A stretch of 39,156 bases of DNA from Streptomyces lycii. GTDB lineage: Bacteria > Actinomycetota > Actinomycetes > Streptomycetales > Streptomycetaceae. The stretch spans positions 1 through 39,156 of the forward strand of contig NZ_WHPN01000333.1 in NCBI RefSeq assembly GCF_009735685.1, written 5' to 3'. Positions 1-8,421 of the stretch are shown in pieces; position 1 is the stretch's first letter; each line of letters opens with the position of its first letter. The notes beneath the pieces were generated by a model. That model was not told the DNA's origin. It did not search any database and saw nothing but the letters and a program-made list of their open reading frames with translations. A program made the position numbers and the translations under genes.

Positions 1-36
1 CGCCGGACCGGGCCGCGCCGCCTCCGCGGTGCACAC

Positions 37-64
37 CGCCGGGCACGGATCACCGTGCCCGGCG
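37..64 (-). terminator. Terminator hairpin after the hexosaminidase gene
   Basis: A perfect 12-bp inverted repeat (37-48 with 53-64, loop ATCA) lies directly beyond the stop codon of the minus-strand GH20 gene. It has no T-run, which is usual for Streptomyces terminators. The inference is from position and stem strength. Confidence 0.7.
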
Positions 65-69
65 CCGGA

Positions 70-1683
70 TCACTCCCCCGGCCAGGGGATCTGCGGCGAC
101 CGGTAGTAGTCGACCCCCAGCGCCTCCCAGCGCGGACCCTGGAGGGCGACGCGCTGCCGGTAGTCCTCCCAGTCGTGGGTCTCCGCCGGGGACCAGCCCA
201 GCTCCGCTATGCCCGGGAGCCGGGGGAAGGCCATGTACTCGATGTGGTCACTGGTGGAGAGCGTCTCCGTCCAGATCGGCGCCTCGACACCCAGCACGGC
301 GTCGGCGGGCGCGCCCTGGAGATAGCTCCCCGGGTCCCAGTCGTAGGACTGCCGGGCCTCGACGTAGCCGGCCCAGCTCAGGCCGAGCGGGGTGTTCTCG
401 TCGTACTTCATGTCGAGGTAGGAGCGGTTCGCGGGCGAGAGCACGATCGGGGTCCCGGACTTGGCGGCGGCCACGACCTCCTCCTCGGTGCCGGTGGTGC
501 CCCAGTACTGGGCGATCGCGCCCGGCACCGGGTCGGCGCCGGTCAGCTGGTGCCAGCCGACGACCGTCTTGCCGTACTTGGTGACGATGGCCTGCGCGCG
601 CTCCATGAAGGCCACGTAGTCCGCGTGCTCGGTGGCGTGCGCCTCGTCGCCGCCGATGTGCAGATAGCGGCCGGGGGTCAGCTCGGCGAGTTCCCGGACG
701 ACGTCGTCGACGAAGTCGTAGGTGATCTCCTTGCCGACGCAGAGCGAGCTGAAGCCGACCTCGGTGCCGGTGTAGAGGGGCGGGGCGATCCCGTCGCAGT
801 TCAGCTCGGGGTAGGAGGCGAGGGCGGCGTTGGTGTGCCCCGGCATGTCGATCTCGGGGACGACCTCCAGATAGCGGGAGGCCGCGTGGTCGACGATCTC
901 CCGGTAGTCGGCCTTGCTGTAGTGGCCGCCGGGGCCGCCGCCGACCTGGGTGCTGCCGCCGTATTCCGCCAGCCGCGGCCAGGAGTCGATCGCGAGGCGC
1001 CAGCCCTGGTCGTCGGACAGGTGCAGATGCAGCTTGTTGATCTTGTACATCGCCAGCTGGTCGATGTAGCGCTTGACCTGCTCGACGGTGAAGAAGTGCC
1101 GGGAGACGTCCAGCATGGCGCTGCGGTACGCGTAGCGCGGCGTGTCGGTCACGGTGCCGCCCGCGACGGTCCACGGCCCGGGCTGCTCGCTGTCGCGTTC
1201 GACGGCGGCGGGCAGCAGCTGACGGAGCGTCTGCACGCCGTGGAACAGGCCCGCGTGCGTGCGGGCGCTGATGGTGACACCGGCGGCGGAGGAGCGCAGC
1301 CGGTAGCCCTCGTCGCCGAGTTCCGCGGGCCCGGCGCCGAGCTTCAGCGTGATGCCGCCCCGGCCCGGGCGCGTGCCGACGGGCAGCTCGTAGCCGGTGG
1401 AGGGGCGCAGCACCTCGGCGAGCCGGTCGCCGATCCGCCGGCCCTCGCGGGTGTCGGGAACCCGGATGCCGGTGTCCGGGCCGATCTCGTACGGCGCTCC
1501 GCCCGGGCTCACGGAGGCGGGGGCGGGCACGACCCGGTCCAGGCCCACGGCGGGTGCGCCGCGGTCCCGGTCCGCTGCCGCGGTGGCGGTGGTGGCCATG
1601 GCGCCTCCGGTCATGACGAGGAGCAGGGCGCAGAGGAGTCTGACGGAAGATCTCGGGCGGTCCGGAGCACTGATGCGTCGCAC
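70..1683 (-). CDS. Secreted beta-N-acetylhexosaminidase (GH20)
   Basis: A 537-aa protein predicted to release terminal N-acetylglucosamine from chitin oligosaccharides or glycans outside the cell. The N-terminus has basic residues, a hydrophobic core (LLCALLLVMTGG) and an Ala-rich cleavage region, so it looks like a Sec signal peptide. A GH20b-like domain (about 45-170) precedes the (beta/alpha)8 catalytic domain, which carries HLHLSDDQGWR, EIDMPGHTNA and the hallmark HIGGDEAHA. The catalytic Asp-Glu pair is D346-E347. I chose the GTG at 1683 because AAAGGGA sits 6-7 nt upstream. A longer frame reaches 1791 but lacks a good ribosome site and would place the signal peptide internally. A DasR-like site about 117 bp upstream suggests control by GlcNAc metabolism. 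The family call is strong; the substrate is inferred. Confidence 0.93.
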   Translation of the reverse strand: MRRISAPDRPRSSVRLLCALLLVMTGGAMATTATAAADRDRGAPAVGLDRVVPAPASVSPGGAPYEIGPDTGIRVPDTREGRRIGDRLAEVLRPSTGYELPVGTRPGRGGITLKLGAGPAELGDEGYRLRSSAAGVTISARTHAGLFHGVQTLRQLLPAAVERDSEQPGPWTVAGGTVTDTPRYAYRSAMLDVSRHFFTVEQVKRYIDQLAMYKINKLHLHLSDDQGWRLAIDSWPRLAEYGGSTQVGGGPGGHYSKADYREIVDHAASRYLEVVPEIDMPGHTNAALASYPELNCDGIAPPLYTGTEVGFSSLCVGKEITYDFVDDVVRELAELTPGRYLHIGGDEAHATEHADYVAFMERAQAIVTKYGKTVVGWHQLTGADPVPGAIAQYWGTTGTEEEVVAAAKSGTPIVLSPANRSYLDMKYDENTPLGLSWAGYVEARQSYDWDPGSYLQGAPADAVLGVEAPIWTETLSTSDHIEYMAFPRLPGIAELGWSPAETHDWEDYRQRVALQGPRWEALGVDYYRSPQIPWPGE

Positions 1684-1798
1684 AAGGGATCCCTTTCGAC
1701 GGGCTCTGTCCGTACGGGAGTCGGGGCCGGGGGTCGCGGCCGGGCCGGGGGTCGGGGGGCGAACGGTCACCATGCGTACCGCGCGCCCCACCCGCGGT

Positions 1799-1814
1799 CA
1801 AGGTGTAGACCAAT
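1799..1814. promoter_or_regulatory. Candidate DasR-responsive element (dre)
   Basis: Read on the minus strand, the site ATTGGTCTACACCTT (1814 to 1800) matches the published dre consensus ACTGGTCTAGACCACT at 11 of 15 compared positions and keeps the left half TGGTCTA intact. It lies in the gap between the divergent hexosaminidase and DUF4429 genes. DasR is the Streptomyces GntR-family repressor of GlcNAc and chitin genes, which fits the neighbour. Binding is inferred. Confidence 0.6.
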
Positions 1815-1870
1815 TTCCGGATCTCCCGGACGACTCCCGCCGACGACCGGCTCTGGGGGAGAATCAGCGC

Positions 1871-2767
1871 ATGGCGGAGATCATTCAGAAGGACGGCACC
1901 TGGACGTTCGACGGGGAAACGGTCCGGATCGTCCCCGGCCGGGACAAGAGTGTGGGCCTGCTGCGGCGCACCCTCGGCGAACTGACGGTTCCGCTTCAGG
2001 CGCTGGCGGGCATCGCCCACGAGCCGGGCCGCAAGGCGGGCCGGCTCCGGCTCCGGCTGCGGTACGGCGCGGACCCGCTGAGCCAGGCGACCGGCGGCAA
2101 ACTGGAGGACGCCTCCGACCCGTACCAGCTGACCGTCCAGGCCGACCGCGCCGATGTCGCCGAGTACTTCACCGACGAGGTGCGCAACGCGCTGCTGCTG
2201 GACCAGGTCCCGACCGGCCCCGTCGACCGCTATCTGCTGGCGGGCCCCGCGGTGCCGCTGACCGCCGCGGCCGGGGACGGCACCGTCTCCTTCGACGGCG
2301 AGCAGGTCCGCCTCGAATGGAACTGGAAGACGGAGGAGTCGAAGAAGTCCGCCGGCAGCCGCGGGATAGCCCTGGCCGATCTCGACGCGGTCGAGTGGCA
2401 GCCGTCGGCGGGACTGGAGAACGGCTATCTCCGTTTCGTGGTGGCGAAGGCCGCGACGAAGGCCCCGGCCAAGTACGACCCCCACGCGATCGAGCTGTAC
2501 GGCTTCCGCAAGGATCCGCTGATGGCCCTGGTGGCCGCCGCGGTCACGGCCAGGCTGCCGCACCCGGCGGCCCCCCACGCCGGAACGGCCCTCCCCGCCG
2601 ACAGCACCGCCCTCACCAAGGCCGCCCCCGAGCCGGGCGCCGACGGCGGCGACGAGCACGACGCGCTGCTGCGCAGGCTCCGGGAGCTGGGTGAGCTGCA
2701 CCGGTCCGGGGTGCTGACCGACGAGGAGTTCACGACCGCCAAACAAGCCATCCTGAGCCGATTCTGA
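1871..2767 (+). CDS. DUF4429 protein with C-terminal SHOCT domain
   Basis: A 298-aa protein, probably cytoplasmic, with no signal peptide or membrane helix. Two related beta-rich repeats are visible, each opening with a (D/T)GTxxFDGExVR pattern (residues about 5-15 and 136-146). This matches the DUF4429 architecture common in Streptomyces. The last ~35 residues (LLRRLRELGELHRSGVLT, ending in an AILSRF motif) form a SHOCT domain, a short helical module often at protein C-termini and thought to mediate oligomerisation. The ATG at 1871 follows GGGGGA by about 9 nt. It is divergent from the hexosaminidase and shares the 187-bp gap that holds the dre-like site, so co-regulation is possible. The biochemical function is unknown. 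Confidence 0.85.
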   Translation: MAEIIQKDGTWTFDGETVRIVPGRDKSVGLLRRTLGELTVPLQALAGIAHEPGRKAGRLRLRLRYGADPLSQATGGKLEDASDPYQLTVQADRADVAEYFTDEVRNALLLDQVPTGPVDRYLLAGPAVPLTAAAGDGTVSFDGEQVRLEWNWKTEESKKSAGSRGIALADLDAVEWQPSAGLENGYLRFVVAKAATKAPAKYDPHAIELYGFRKDPLMALVAAAVTARLPHPAAPHAGTALPADSTALTKAAPEPGADGGDEHDALLRRLRELGELHRSGVLTDEEFTTAKQAILSRF

Positions 2768-2842
2768 CCCTCATCGGCCCCCTCCTGCCCGATTCCGGGC
2801 AGATTTCTTGCAAAACGCGGTGGCGCACCGCAGTATCGACGG

Positions 2843-3118
2843 GTGCTCGAACGCTCCCCGACCCATGACGACCTCATCGACCACCTGGTCCGCAGCACGC
2901 CCCTGGGGCGCGGCGAGGCGGCCCGGGTGGTGCTGGACGTGCTGGCGTACTTCGACGAGACCGTTGAGGCGTTCGTCCGCCGGCGCCACCGCGAACTCCA
3001 GTCCTCCGGGCTGGCCAACGCGGAGATCTTCGAGCGGATCGCGGCCGAGCTGCCGCACCGCGCGGTCGCGCCGCCCGGCCTCTCGCTGCGGCAGCTGCGC
3101 CGCATCGTCTACGGCTGA
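2843..3118 (+). CDS. Small conserved actinobacterial protein, unknown function
   Basis: A 91-aa, mostly helical, mixed-charge protein with a GTG start. It has no signal peptide, membrane helix, cysteine cluster or recognised motif. Codon use shows the high GC at third positions expected of a real Streptomyces gene. It starts 75 bp after the DUF4429 gene and ends about 220 bp before glmS on the same strand. I recognise it only as a type of small protein seen near glmS in this genus. No function is proposed. Confidence 0.7.
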   Translation: MLERSPTHDDLIDHLVRSTPLGRGEAARVVLDVLAYFDETVEAFVRRRHRELQSSGLANAEIFERIAAELPHRAVAPPGLSLRQLRRIVYG

Positions 3119-3143
3119 CGGCCGACGGCCGACGGCCGACGGC
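3114..3143. repeat. 7-bp tandem repeat after the 91-aa gene
   Basis: The heptamer CGGCCGA is repeated about four times directly at and after the stop codon of the small gene. It belongs to the pattern of short 3'-end tandem repeats seen throughout the window. Confidence 0.6.
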
Positions 3144-3341
3144 TGCGGGCAGCATCGGCCCCGGGCCGGGGCGGGGCGGGGCCGGGCCGGGGGCCCACGG
3201 TGCGGCGCCGGACGCCGGAGCGTCGTCGCCCCCCCGGGTGCGGCGTCGGGCACCCCAGACAGAAGCCGGGAGGACCGGCACAGGACCGGATCCGGGAGCC
3301 GGGAGAACCGGCACCCGGCAGGACGCGGAAAGCAGGCAGGC

Positions 3342-5153
3342 ATGTGCGGGATCGTGGGATACATCGGTAAGCGGGACGTCGCGCCGCTGCTGCTGGAGGG
3401 CCTCCAGCGGCTGGAGTACCGCGGCTACGACTCGGCGGGCATCGCCGTCGGCGGCAAGAGCGGCCTGAAGACGGTCAAGGCCAAGGGCCGGGTCCGCGGC
3501 CTGGACGACAAGCTCCCCAAGCGCTTCGCGGGGACCTCGGGCATCGCCCACACCCGCTGGGCGACCCACGGCGCCCCCAACGACGAGAACGCCCACCCGC
3601 ACCTCGACGCCGAGGGCCGGGTCGCGATCGTCCACAACGGCATCATCGACAACGCCTCCGAGCTGCGCGCCAAACTCACCGCGGACGGTGTCGAGTTCGC
3701 GTCCGAGACCGACTCCGAGGTCCTCGCCCACCTCATCGGCCGTGACCCGGCCGACACCCTGGAGGAGAAGGTCCGGCACGCCCTGCGGCTGGTCGAGGGC
3801 ACCTACGGGATCGCCGTGCTGCACGCCGGCTTCCCGGACCGCATCGTCGTCGCCCGCAACGGTTCCCCCGTCGTCCTCGGCATCGGCGAGAAGGAGATGT
3901 TCGTCTCCTCCGACGTGGCCGCGCTGGTCAGCCACACCCGCCAGGTCGTCACCCTGGACGACGGCGAGATGGCCACCGTCAAGGCCGACGACTACCGCAC
4001 CTACACCACGGAGGGCAGCCACACCTCGGCCTCCCCGACCACCGTGGAGTGGGAGGCCGAGTCGTACGACATGGGCGGCCACGACACGTACATGCACAAG
4101 GAGATCTCCGAGCAGGCCGACGCCGTGGACCGGGTGCTGCGCGGCCGGATCGACGACCGCTTCGCCACGGTCCACCTCGGCGGCCTCAACCTCGACGCCC
4201 GCGAGGCGCGCGGGGTGCGCCGGGTGAAGATCCTCGGCTGCGGCTCGGCGTACCACGCCGGTCAGATCGGCGCGCAGATGATCGAGGAGCTGGCCCGCAT
4301 CCCGGCCGACGCCGAGCCCGCGAGCGAGTTCCGCTACCGCAACGCGGTGGTCGACCCCGAGACCCTCTACATCGCGGTCAGCCAGTCCGGCGAGACCTAC
4401 GACACCCTGGCCGCCGTCCAGGAGCTCAAGCGCAAGGGCGCGCGGGTGCTGGGCGTCGTCAACGTCGTGGGCAGCGCCATCGCCCGCGAGACGGACGGCG
4501 GCGTCTATGTGCACGCCGGGCCGGAGGTCTGTGTGGTCTCCACCAAGTGCTTCACGAACACCGCCGTCGCCTTCGCCCTGCTGGCGCTGCACCTCGGCCG
4601 GATCCGGGACCTGTCGGTCGCCGACGGCAAGCGGATCATCGCGGGCCTGCGGAAGCTGCCGGGGCAGATCGAGGAGATCCTCGCGAACGAGGACCGGATC
4701 GCCGAGCTGGCCGCGGAGTACGCGGACGCCAAGAGCATGATGTTCGTCGGGCGGGTGCGCGGCTACCCGGTCGCCCGCGAGGCCTCGCTGAAGCTCAAGG
4801 AGGTCTCGTACGTGCACGCCGAGGCGTATCCGGCGTCCGAGCTGAAGCACGGGCCGCTGGCGCTCATCGAGCCGGCCGTGCCGACGGTGGCGATCGTCCC
4901 GGACGACGACCTGCTGGAGAAGAACCGCGCCACGCTGGAGGAGATCAAGGCCCGCAGCGGCCGGATCCTGGCGGTCGCGCACCAGGAGCAGGAGAAGGCG
5001 GACCACACCCTGCTCGTCCCGCGCAACGAGGTCGAACTGGACCCGATCCTGATGGGCATCCCGCTCCAGCTGCTGGCGTACCACTCGGCGCTGGCGCTCG
5101 GCCGCGACATCGACAAGCCCCGCAACCTGGCGAAGTCCGTCACGGTGGAGTGA
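3342..5153 (+). CDS. glmS: Glutamine-fructose-6-phosphate aminotransferase (isomerizing)
   Basis: A 603-aa enzyme that makes glucosamine-6-phosphate from fructose-6-phosphate and glutamine, the first step of UDP-GlcNAc and peptidoglycan synthesis. The start is fixed by MCGIVGYIG: Cys2 becomes the N-terminal nucleophile of the class II glutaminase domain after Met removal. The glutaminase shows RGYDSAG, HTRWATHG and HNGIIDN. Two SIS domains follow (ILGCGSAYHAG and VSQSGETYDT; then MFVGRVRGYPVAREASLKLK). The C-terminus LAKSVTVE is the conserved GlmS tail. Length equals the family norm. The start has only a weak purine stretch (GGCAGG). Two strong hairpins follow the stop. The hexosaminidase and dre-like site upstream suggest an amino-sugar neighbourhood. 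Confidence 0.98.
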   Translation: MCGIVGYIGKRDVAPLLLEGLQRLEYRGYDSAGIAVGGKSGLKTVKAKGRVRGLDDKLPKRFAGTSGIAHTRWATHGAPNDENAHPHLDAEGRVAIVHNGIIDNASELRAKLTADGVEFASETDSEVLAHLIGRDPADTLEEKVRHALRLVEGTYGIAVLHAGFPDRIVVARNGSPVVLGIGEKEMFVSSDVAALVSHTRQVVTLDDGEMATVKADDYRTYTTEGSHTSASPTTVEWEAESYDMGGHDTYMHKEISEQADAVDRVLRGRIDDRFATVHLGGLNLDAREARGVRRVKILGCGSAYHAGQIGAQMIEELARIPADAEPASEFRYRNAVVDPETLYIAVSQSGETYDTLAAVQELKRKGARVLGVVNVVGSAIARETDGGVYVHAGPEVCVVSTKCFTNTAVAFALLALHLGRIRDLSVADGKRIIAGLRKLPGQIEEILANEDRIAELAAEYADAKSMMFVGRVRGYPVAREASLKLKEVSYVHAEAYPASELKHGPLALIEPAVPTVAIVPDDDLLEKNRATLEEIKARSGRILAVAHQEQEKADHTLLVPRNEVELDPILMGIPLQLLAYHSALALGRDIDKPRNLAKSVTVE

Positions 5154-5315
5154 CCCGGGCCGGCCCCGCGGGACGGCCCGGCCTCCGGCAGCAGCCCGCC
5201 GGCCGCCCCGCGCCGGCAGCCGCAACCCCCGGTCGAGCAACCCCGGTCGAGCACCCCCCGCGGCGCCCCGCCCTGCCGCGAAGGCCGCGCCGGCTCAGCC
5301 GCCGAGGCGGCGCAA

Positions 5316-5357
5316 GGGCGGCCCCCGCGCGTGCCACCACGCGCGCGGGGGCCGCCC
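5316..5357. terminator. Terminator hairpin 1 after glmS
   Basis: A perfect 16-bp GC-rich stem (5316-5331 with 5342-5357) with a 10-nt loop, 163 bp beyond the glmS stop. glmS and the universal stress gene converge here, so it may act in both directions. Confidence 0.75.
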
Positions 5358-5396
5358 GCGCCGGTGCGGGCACCGCCCATGCGCCCGCACCGGCGC
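5358..5396. terminator. Terminator hairpin 2, directly abutting hairpin 1
   Basis: A perfect 14-bp stem (5358-5371 with 5383-5396) with an 11-nt loop starts at the base after hairpin 1 ends. Two back-to-back stems form an unusually strong convergent barrier. Confidence 0.7.
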
Positions 5397-5610
5397 GGCC
5401 GTACCGGGAACCGTCACCTCCCGGACGGCAGACGCCCGTTCATACCGTGCAGATACCCGCGCAATGCCCGAGCCGCACCCCTACGAGTGAGTAGCTTCAC
5501 GGACGGTCAGCTTCACCCTGCCCGGAACACGCCGGTCCCGTAACCGCCGGAACGGACGCGGGAAACGCCGGCGGGCACGGACCCGGGCGAGCGGGCCGGG
5601 GCCGGATCCG

Positions 5611-5800
5611 GAGACGCCGGGCCCGTGGACGAGGATCCGGGAGAAACCGGGCCCGCAAACCAAGGGGCAGGGGAACGCCGGGCCCGTGGACGCAGGAGGC
5701 GGGAAACACCGGGCCCGTGGGCCAAGGGGCCAGGAAGCACCGGGTCAGGGGCCAACGAGCCGGGAAACGCCGGACACGGCGCGCCACCGGGCCGGAAACC
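5611..5800. repeat. Degenerate 30-31 bp tandem direct repeat, about six copies
   Basis: The core CCGGG (CCGGA in the last copy) recurs with its first C at 5617, 5647, 5678, 5709, 5740 and 5770. The spacing is therefore 30, 31, 31, 31 and 30 bp. A rough unit begins GGGAAACGCCGGGCCCGTGG and continues ACCAAGGGGC. The whole unit is conserved, so these are not repeat-spacer units. The tract lies between the convergent glmS and universal-stress genes. The rest of the 5154-5807 gap holds the two hairpins above and no convincing gene. Confidence 0.7.
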
Positions 5801-5807
5801 CGCCGCG

Positions 5808-6329
5808 CTACGGAATGACCACCACCGGGCGCCGGGCCCGCTTGGCGAGCCGGCCCGCGACCGAGCCGAAGATGCGGCCGGCCAGGCCGTGCGTGGAGCC
5901 CACGACGATGGCGTCGGCCGCGTACTCCTGGCCGACCTCCTCCAGTTCGTGGCAGATGTCGCCACCCCGCTCGACCAGGATCCACGGCACCTCGGCCAGA
6001 TAGTCCGCGCAGGCCAGCTCCAGCCCGAGGACCTCGGTGCGGTGGTCCGGCACGTCGACGAAGACGGGGGGCTCGCAGCCGGCCCAGACCGTGGTGGGCA
6101 GCCTGTTGGCCACATGCACGATGATCAGGCCGCTGCCGGTACGCCGGGCCATGCCGATGGCGTAGGCGAGGGCGCGTTCACTGGACGTCGAGCCGTCGAA
6201 GCCGACGACGACACCGTGCCGGAACGCCGGATCGCAGGCGTGGCGTGTCTCTTCCGCCGCTTCGAGGTCCGCCATCGGGTCGGCGACCTGCTTGCGGTCC
6301 GCGGGTTCGGGAATCTCGTGACCGGCCAT
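5808..6329 (-). CDS. Universal stress protein (UspA family)
   Basis: A 173-aa single-domain Usp protein, cytoplasmic, probably nucleotide-binding. The fold starts at VVVGFDGSTSSERAL (about residue 40). The ATP-binding signature G-x2-G-x9-G-S near the C-terminus is seen as GSTHGLAGRIFGSVAGRL, followed by the final strand VVVIP. About 35 N-terminal residues precede the domain. I chose ATG 6329 (MAGHE...) although its ribosome site is weak: AGAGGA lies about 20 nt upstream. An in-frame GTG at 6407 would add 26 low-complexity residues. The gene is divergent from adpA across a long shared upstream region and convergent with glmS. Its physiological role is not evident. Confidence 0.92.
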   Translation of the reverse strand: MAGHEIPEPADRKQVADPMADLEAAEETRHACDPAFRHGVVVGFDGSTSSERALAYAIGMARRTGSGLIIVHVANRLPTTVWAGCEPPVFVDVPDHRTEVLGLELACADYLAEVPWILVERGGDICHELEEVGQEYAADAIVVGSTHGLAGRIFGSVAGRLAKRARRPVVVIP

Positions 6330-7150
6330 CGGTGTCTCGGCGAAGAACGTCCTCTGTGAGGTGCGGCGGTTGGCGGCGGAGCGGGTCGGTGCGGTGGACG
6401 GTGCCACGGTCGGCGGGAGAGGAACCGGATAGTCCGGGAATCATCTTCCCAACGCCATACCCCCAAGAGTACGGCGACACTCCCCGGCTGCCCAGGCTCT
6501 GCCGCCGGGAGTCCCGGGAGGCGGAGGCCGGGCGCTTCCGCCGAGCGGCTCCCCGGGAGCATGCCGGAGGAGAGCGCCGAGCGCAATGCCCTCATCCGGC
6601 CCGTCGAACGCGGGAGGAGGCGACAAGTCCGGGCAGACATGTGTCCACCTGCGCATGGGACAGGCTTCGTAGGGGACCCGGTGCATCCGGCGCTCACCGA
6701 CCGTGGACAATCGGTTGCACGGGGGCACACGGGGAGCGCACGCACGGATACGGGGAGTGCGTCGGACGCCTGACCGGCTCGAACGCGTGCTCCCAACACT
6801 TTTCAGCCAACTTCACATCGCTGTACATCCGTTGCCGCGGACGGCCGCCAACCCCCTTCCCACCTGCGGAGAAAGGACCATCCGAGGCGCCCGCCCCCTA
6901 CGGGGAGCGCTCGCCGGCCGGAGGCGCACTTCCCACCGGCGCCGCCGAGTGCGACGCTTCGTGATCGAATGCTTCACGCCAAGTTGTCATGTCGACTTAG
7001 TGGCGGGTGGTGAACTGGTCTCGCCGACCACACGGGACACAGTAGATTCGATCTTGGCCATTCACGGCGGGGGACTTGTGCAGGACCGAGGGGAAACGTG
7101 CAGGAGCGACCTAACCGAGGAGCCGCGACCACCGAGGGGGGCTTAGTTCC
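6330..7150. promoter_or_regulatory. Long divergent upstream region of adpA and the universal stress gene
   Basis: These 821 bp contain no convincing gene; frames here lack the codon bias of their neighbours. The part from about 6950 is more AT-rich than the rest. An adpA ribosome site (GAGGGGGG, 7134-7141) lies about 9 nt before the ATG. Long untranslated regulatory regions are known upstream of adpA, which integrates many signals. A candidate -10 hexamer TAGATT occurs near 7043, but I see no matching -35 and do not assert a promoter. Confidence 0.55.
7016..7030. promoter_or_regulatory. Inverted repeat TGGTC-N5-GACCA upstream of adpA
   Basis: A perfect 5-bp inverted repeat with spacer TCGCC lies 121 bp before the adpA start. 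It resembles two dre half-sites, but with a 5-bp instead of a 2-bp centre. It could be an operator for an unidentified regulator. Function is unproven. Confidence 0.35.
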
Positions 7151-8416
7151 ATGAGCCAGGACTCCACGACCGTACCGGAGGCCGCGCGGAAGCTGTCCGG
7201 GCGCCGCCGCCGGGAGATCGTCGCAGTGCTGCTCTTCAGCGGCGGCCCCATATTCGAGAGTTCCATCCCGCTTTCCGTGTTCGGTATCGACCGCCAGGAC
7301 GCCGGCGTTCCCCGCTATCGGCTCCTGGTGTGCGCCGGCGAGGACGCGCCGCTGCGCACCACCGGCGGACTCGAACTGACCGCGCCGTACGGCCTGGAGG
7401 CGCTCGCCCGGGCCGGCACCGTCGTCGTTCCGGCCTGGCGGTCGATCACCTCGCCGCCGCCGCCGGAGGCGCTGGACGGACTGCGACGGGCTCACGAAGA
7501 GGGAGCCCGCATCGTCGGGCTGTGCACCGGCGCGTTCGTACTGGCGGCCGCGGGGCTGCTCGACGGGCGGCCGGCGACGACGCACTGGATGTACGCGCCG
7601 ACGCTCGCCAAGAGATATCCGTCGGTCCACGTGGACCCGCGGGAACTGTTCGTCGACGACGGCGACGTACTGACATCCGCCGGCACGGCGGCGGGCATCG
7701 ACCTGTGCCTGCACATCGTGCGCAGCGACCACGGCGCGGAGGCGGCGGGCGCCCTGGCGCGCCGGCTCGTCGTACCGCCCCGGCGGAGCGGAGGCCAGGA
7801 ACGCTACCTGGACAGGTCTTTACCGGAGGAGATCGGCTCGGACCCGCTCGCCGAGGTCGTCGCGTGGGCGCTGGAGCACCTTCACGAGCAGTTCGACGTG
7901 GAAACGCTGGCCGCGCGCGCGTACATGAGCCGCCGCACCTTCGACCGCCGGTTCCGTTCGCTGACCGGGAGCGCACCGCTGCAGTGGCTGATCACCCAGC
8001 GGGTGCTCCAGGCACAGCGGCTGCTGGAGACCTCCGACTACTCCGTCGACGAGGTCGCCGGACGCTGCGGCTTCCGGTCGCCGGTGGCCCTGCGCGGCCA
8101 CTTCCGGCGGCAGCTGGGCTCGTCCCCGGCCGCGTACCGCGCGGCCTACCGGGCCCGGCGTCCGCAGGGCGGCGGCGGTGAGCGGGAGCACGAGCGCGCC
8201 GACCGGCCGCCGACCGGCGAGCACCGGCCGGCTCCCGAACCGGTGCCCGGGTCCCAGGCCGTACCGCTGCGCCGGGCGGCCGTGGCCCACGGGCCGGCGG
8301 CCGTCGAACCGGGGAGGCCGGACACGGACTCGTTCGTTCCGCGCCTTCCGGAGCAGGGCGGCCGGGCGGCGGGGCGCCCGTCGGTGCCCGGCCAGCGCGA
8401 CCGCACCGTAGGGTGA
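7151..8416 (+). CDS. adpA: AdpA, central AraC-family developmental regulator
   Basis: A 421-aa transcriptional regulator of morphological differentiation and secondary metabolism in Streptomyces. Residues about 25-200 form a DJ-1/PfpI-like (ThiJ) dimerisation domain; [20 protein letters not shown] marks the nucleophile-elbow region. Residues about 235-340 are the C-terminal AraC DNA-binding domain with two helix-turn-helices ([19 protein letters not shown] and [20 protein letters not shown]). A rare TTA codon (7820-7822, Leu224) sits in the linker between the domains. This is the classical position that makes adpA translation depend on the bldA tRNA. About 75 disordered residues follow. The stop overlaps a GTGA with orn directly downstream, the conserved adpA-orn arrangement. 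Identification is very secure. Confidence 0.97.
   Translation: MSQDSTTVPEAARKLSGRRRREIVAVLLFSGGPIFESSIPLSVFGIDRQDAGVPRYRLLVCAGEDAPLRTTGGLELTAPYGLEALARAGTVVVPAWRSITSPPPPEALDGLRRAHEEGARIVGLCTGAFVLAAAGLLDGRPATTHWMYAPTLAKRYPSVHVDPRELFVDDGDVLTSAGTAAGIDLCLHIVRSDHGAEAAGALARRLVVPPRRSGGQERYLDRSLPEEIGSDPLAEVVAWALEHLHEQFDVETLAARAYMSRRTFDRRFRSLTGSAPLQWLITQRVLQAQRLLETSDYSVDEVAGRCGFRSPVALRGHFRRQLGSSPAAYRAAYRARRPQGGGGEREHERADRPPTGEHRPAPEPVPGSQAVPLRRAAVAHGPAAVEPGRPDTDSFVPRLPEQGGRAAGRPSVPGQRDRTVG
7820..7822 (+). promoter_or_regulatory. TTA codon in adpA (bldA-dependent translation)
   Basis: An in-frame Leu TTA codon (codon 224) lies in the linker between the PfpI-like and AraC domains. In Streptomyces the only tRNA that reads UUA efficiently is encoded by bldA, so this codon ties AdpA synthesis to bldA. 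Confidence 0.95.
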
Positions 8417-8421
8417 GAGGC

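Noticed and set aside
1684..1791. Longer hexosaminidase start at 1791
   Set aside because: No ribosome site, a signal peptide core too far inside, and a start almost touching the dre-like site.
55..2694. Long plus-strand open frame opposite the hexosaminidase
   Set aside because: It is a shadow caused by GC-rich codon bias; it spans two real genes and has no recognisable domain. The same holds for the long antisense frames over glmS, the cellulase, cebEFG and the helicase set.
5611..5800. CRISPR array
   Set aside because: The period is 30-31 bp, but the whole unit is related; there are no unique spacers and no cas genes nearby.
7016..7030. True dre site upstream of adpA
   Set aside because: Half-sites match but are 3 bp too far apart; kept only as an unassigned inverted repeat.
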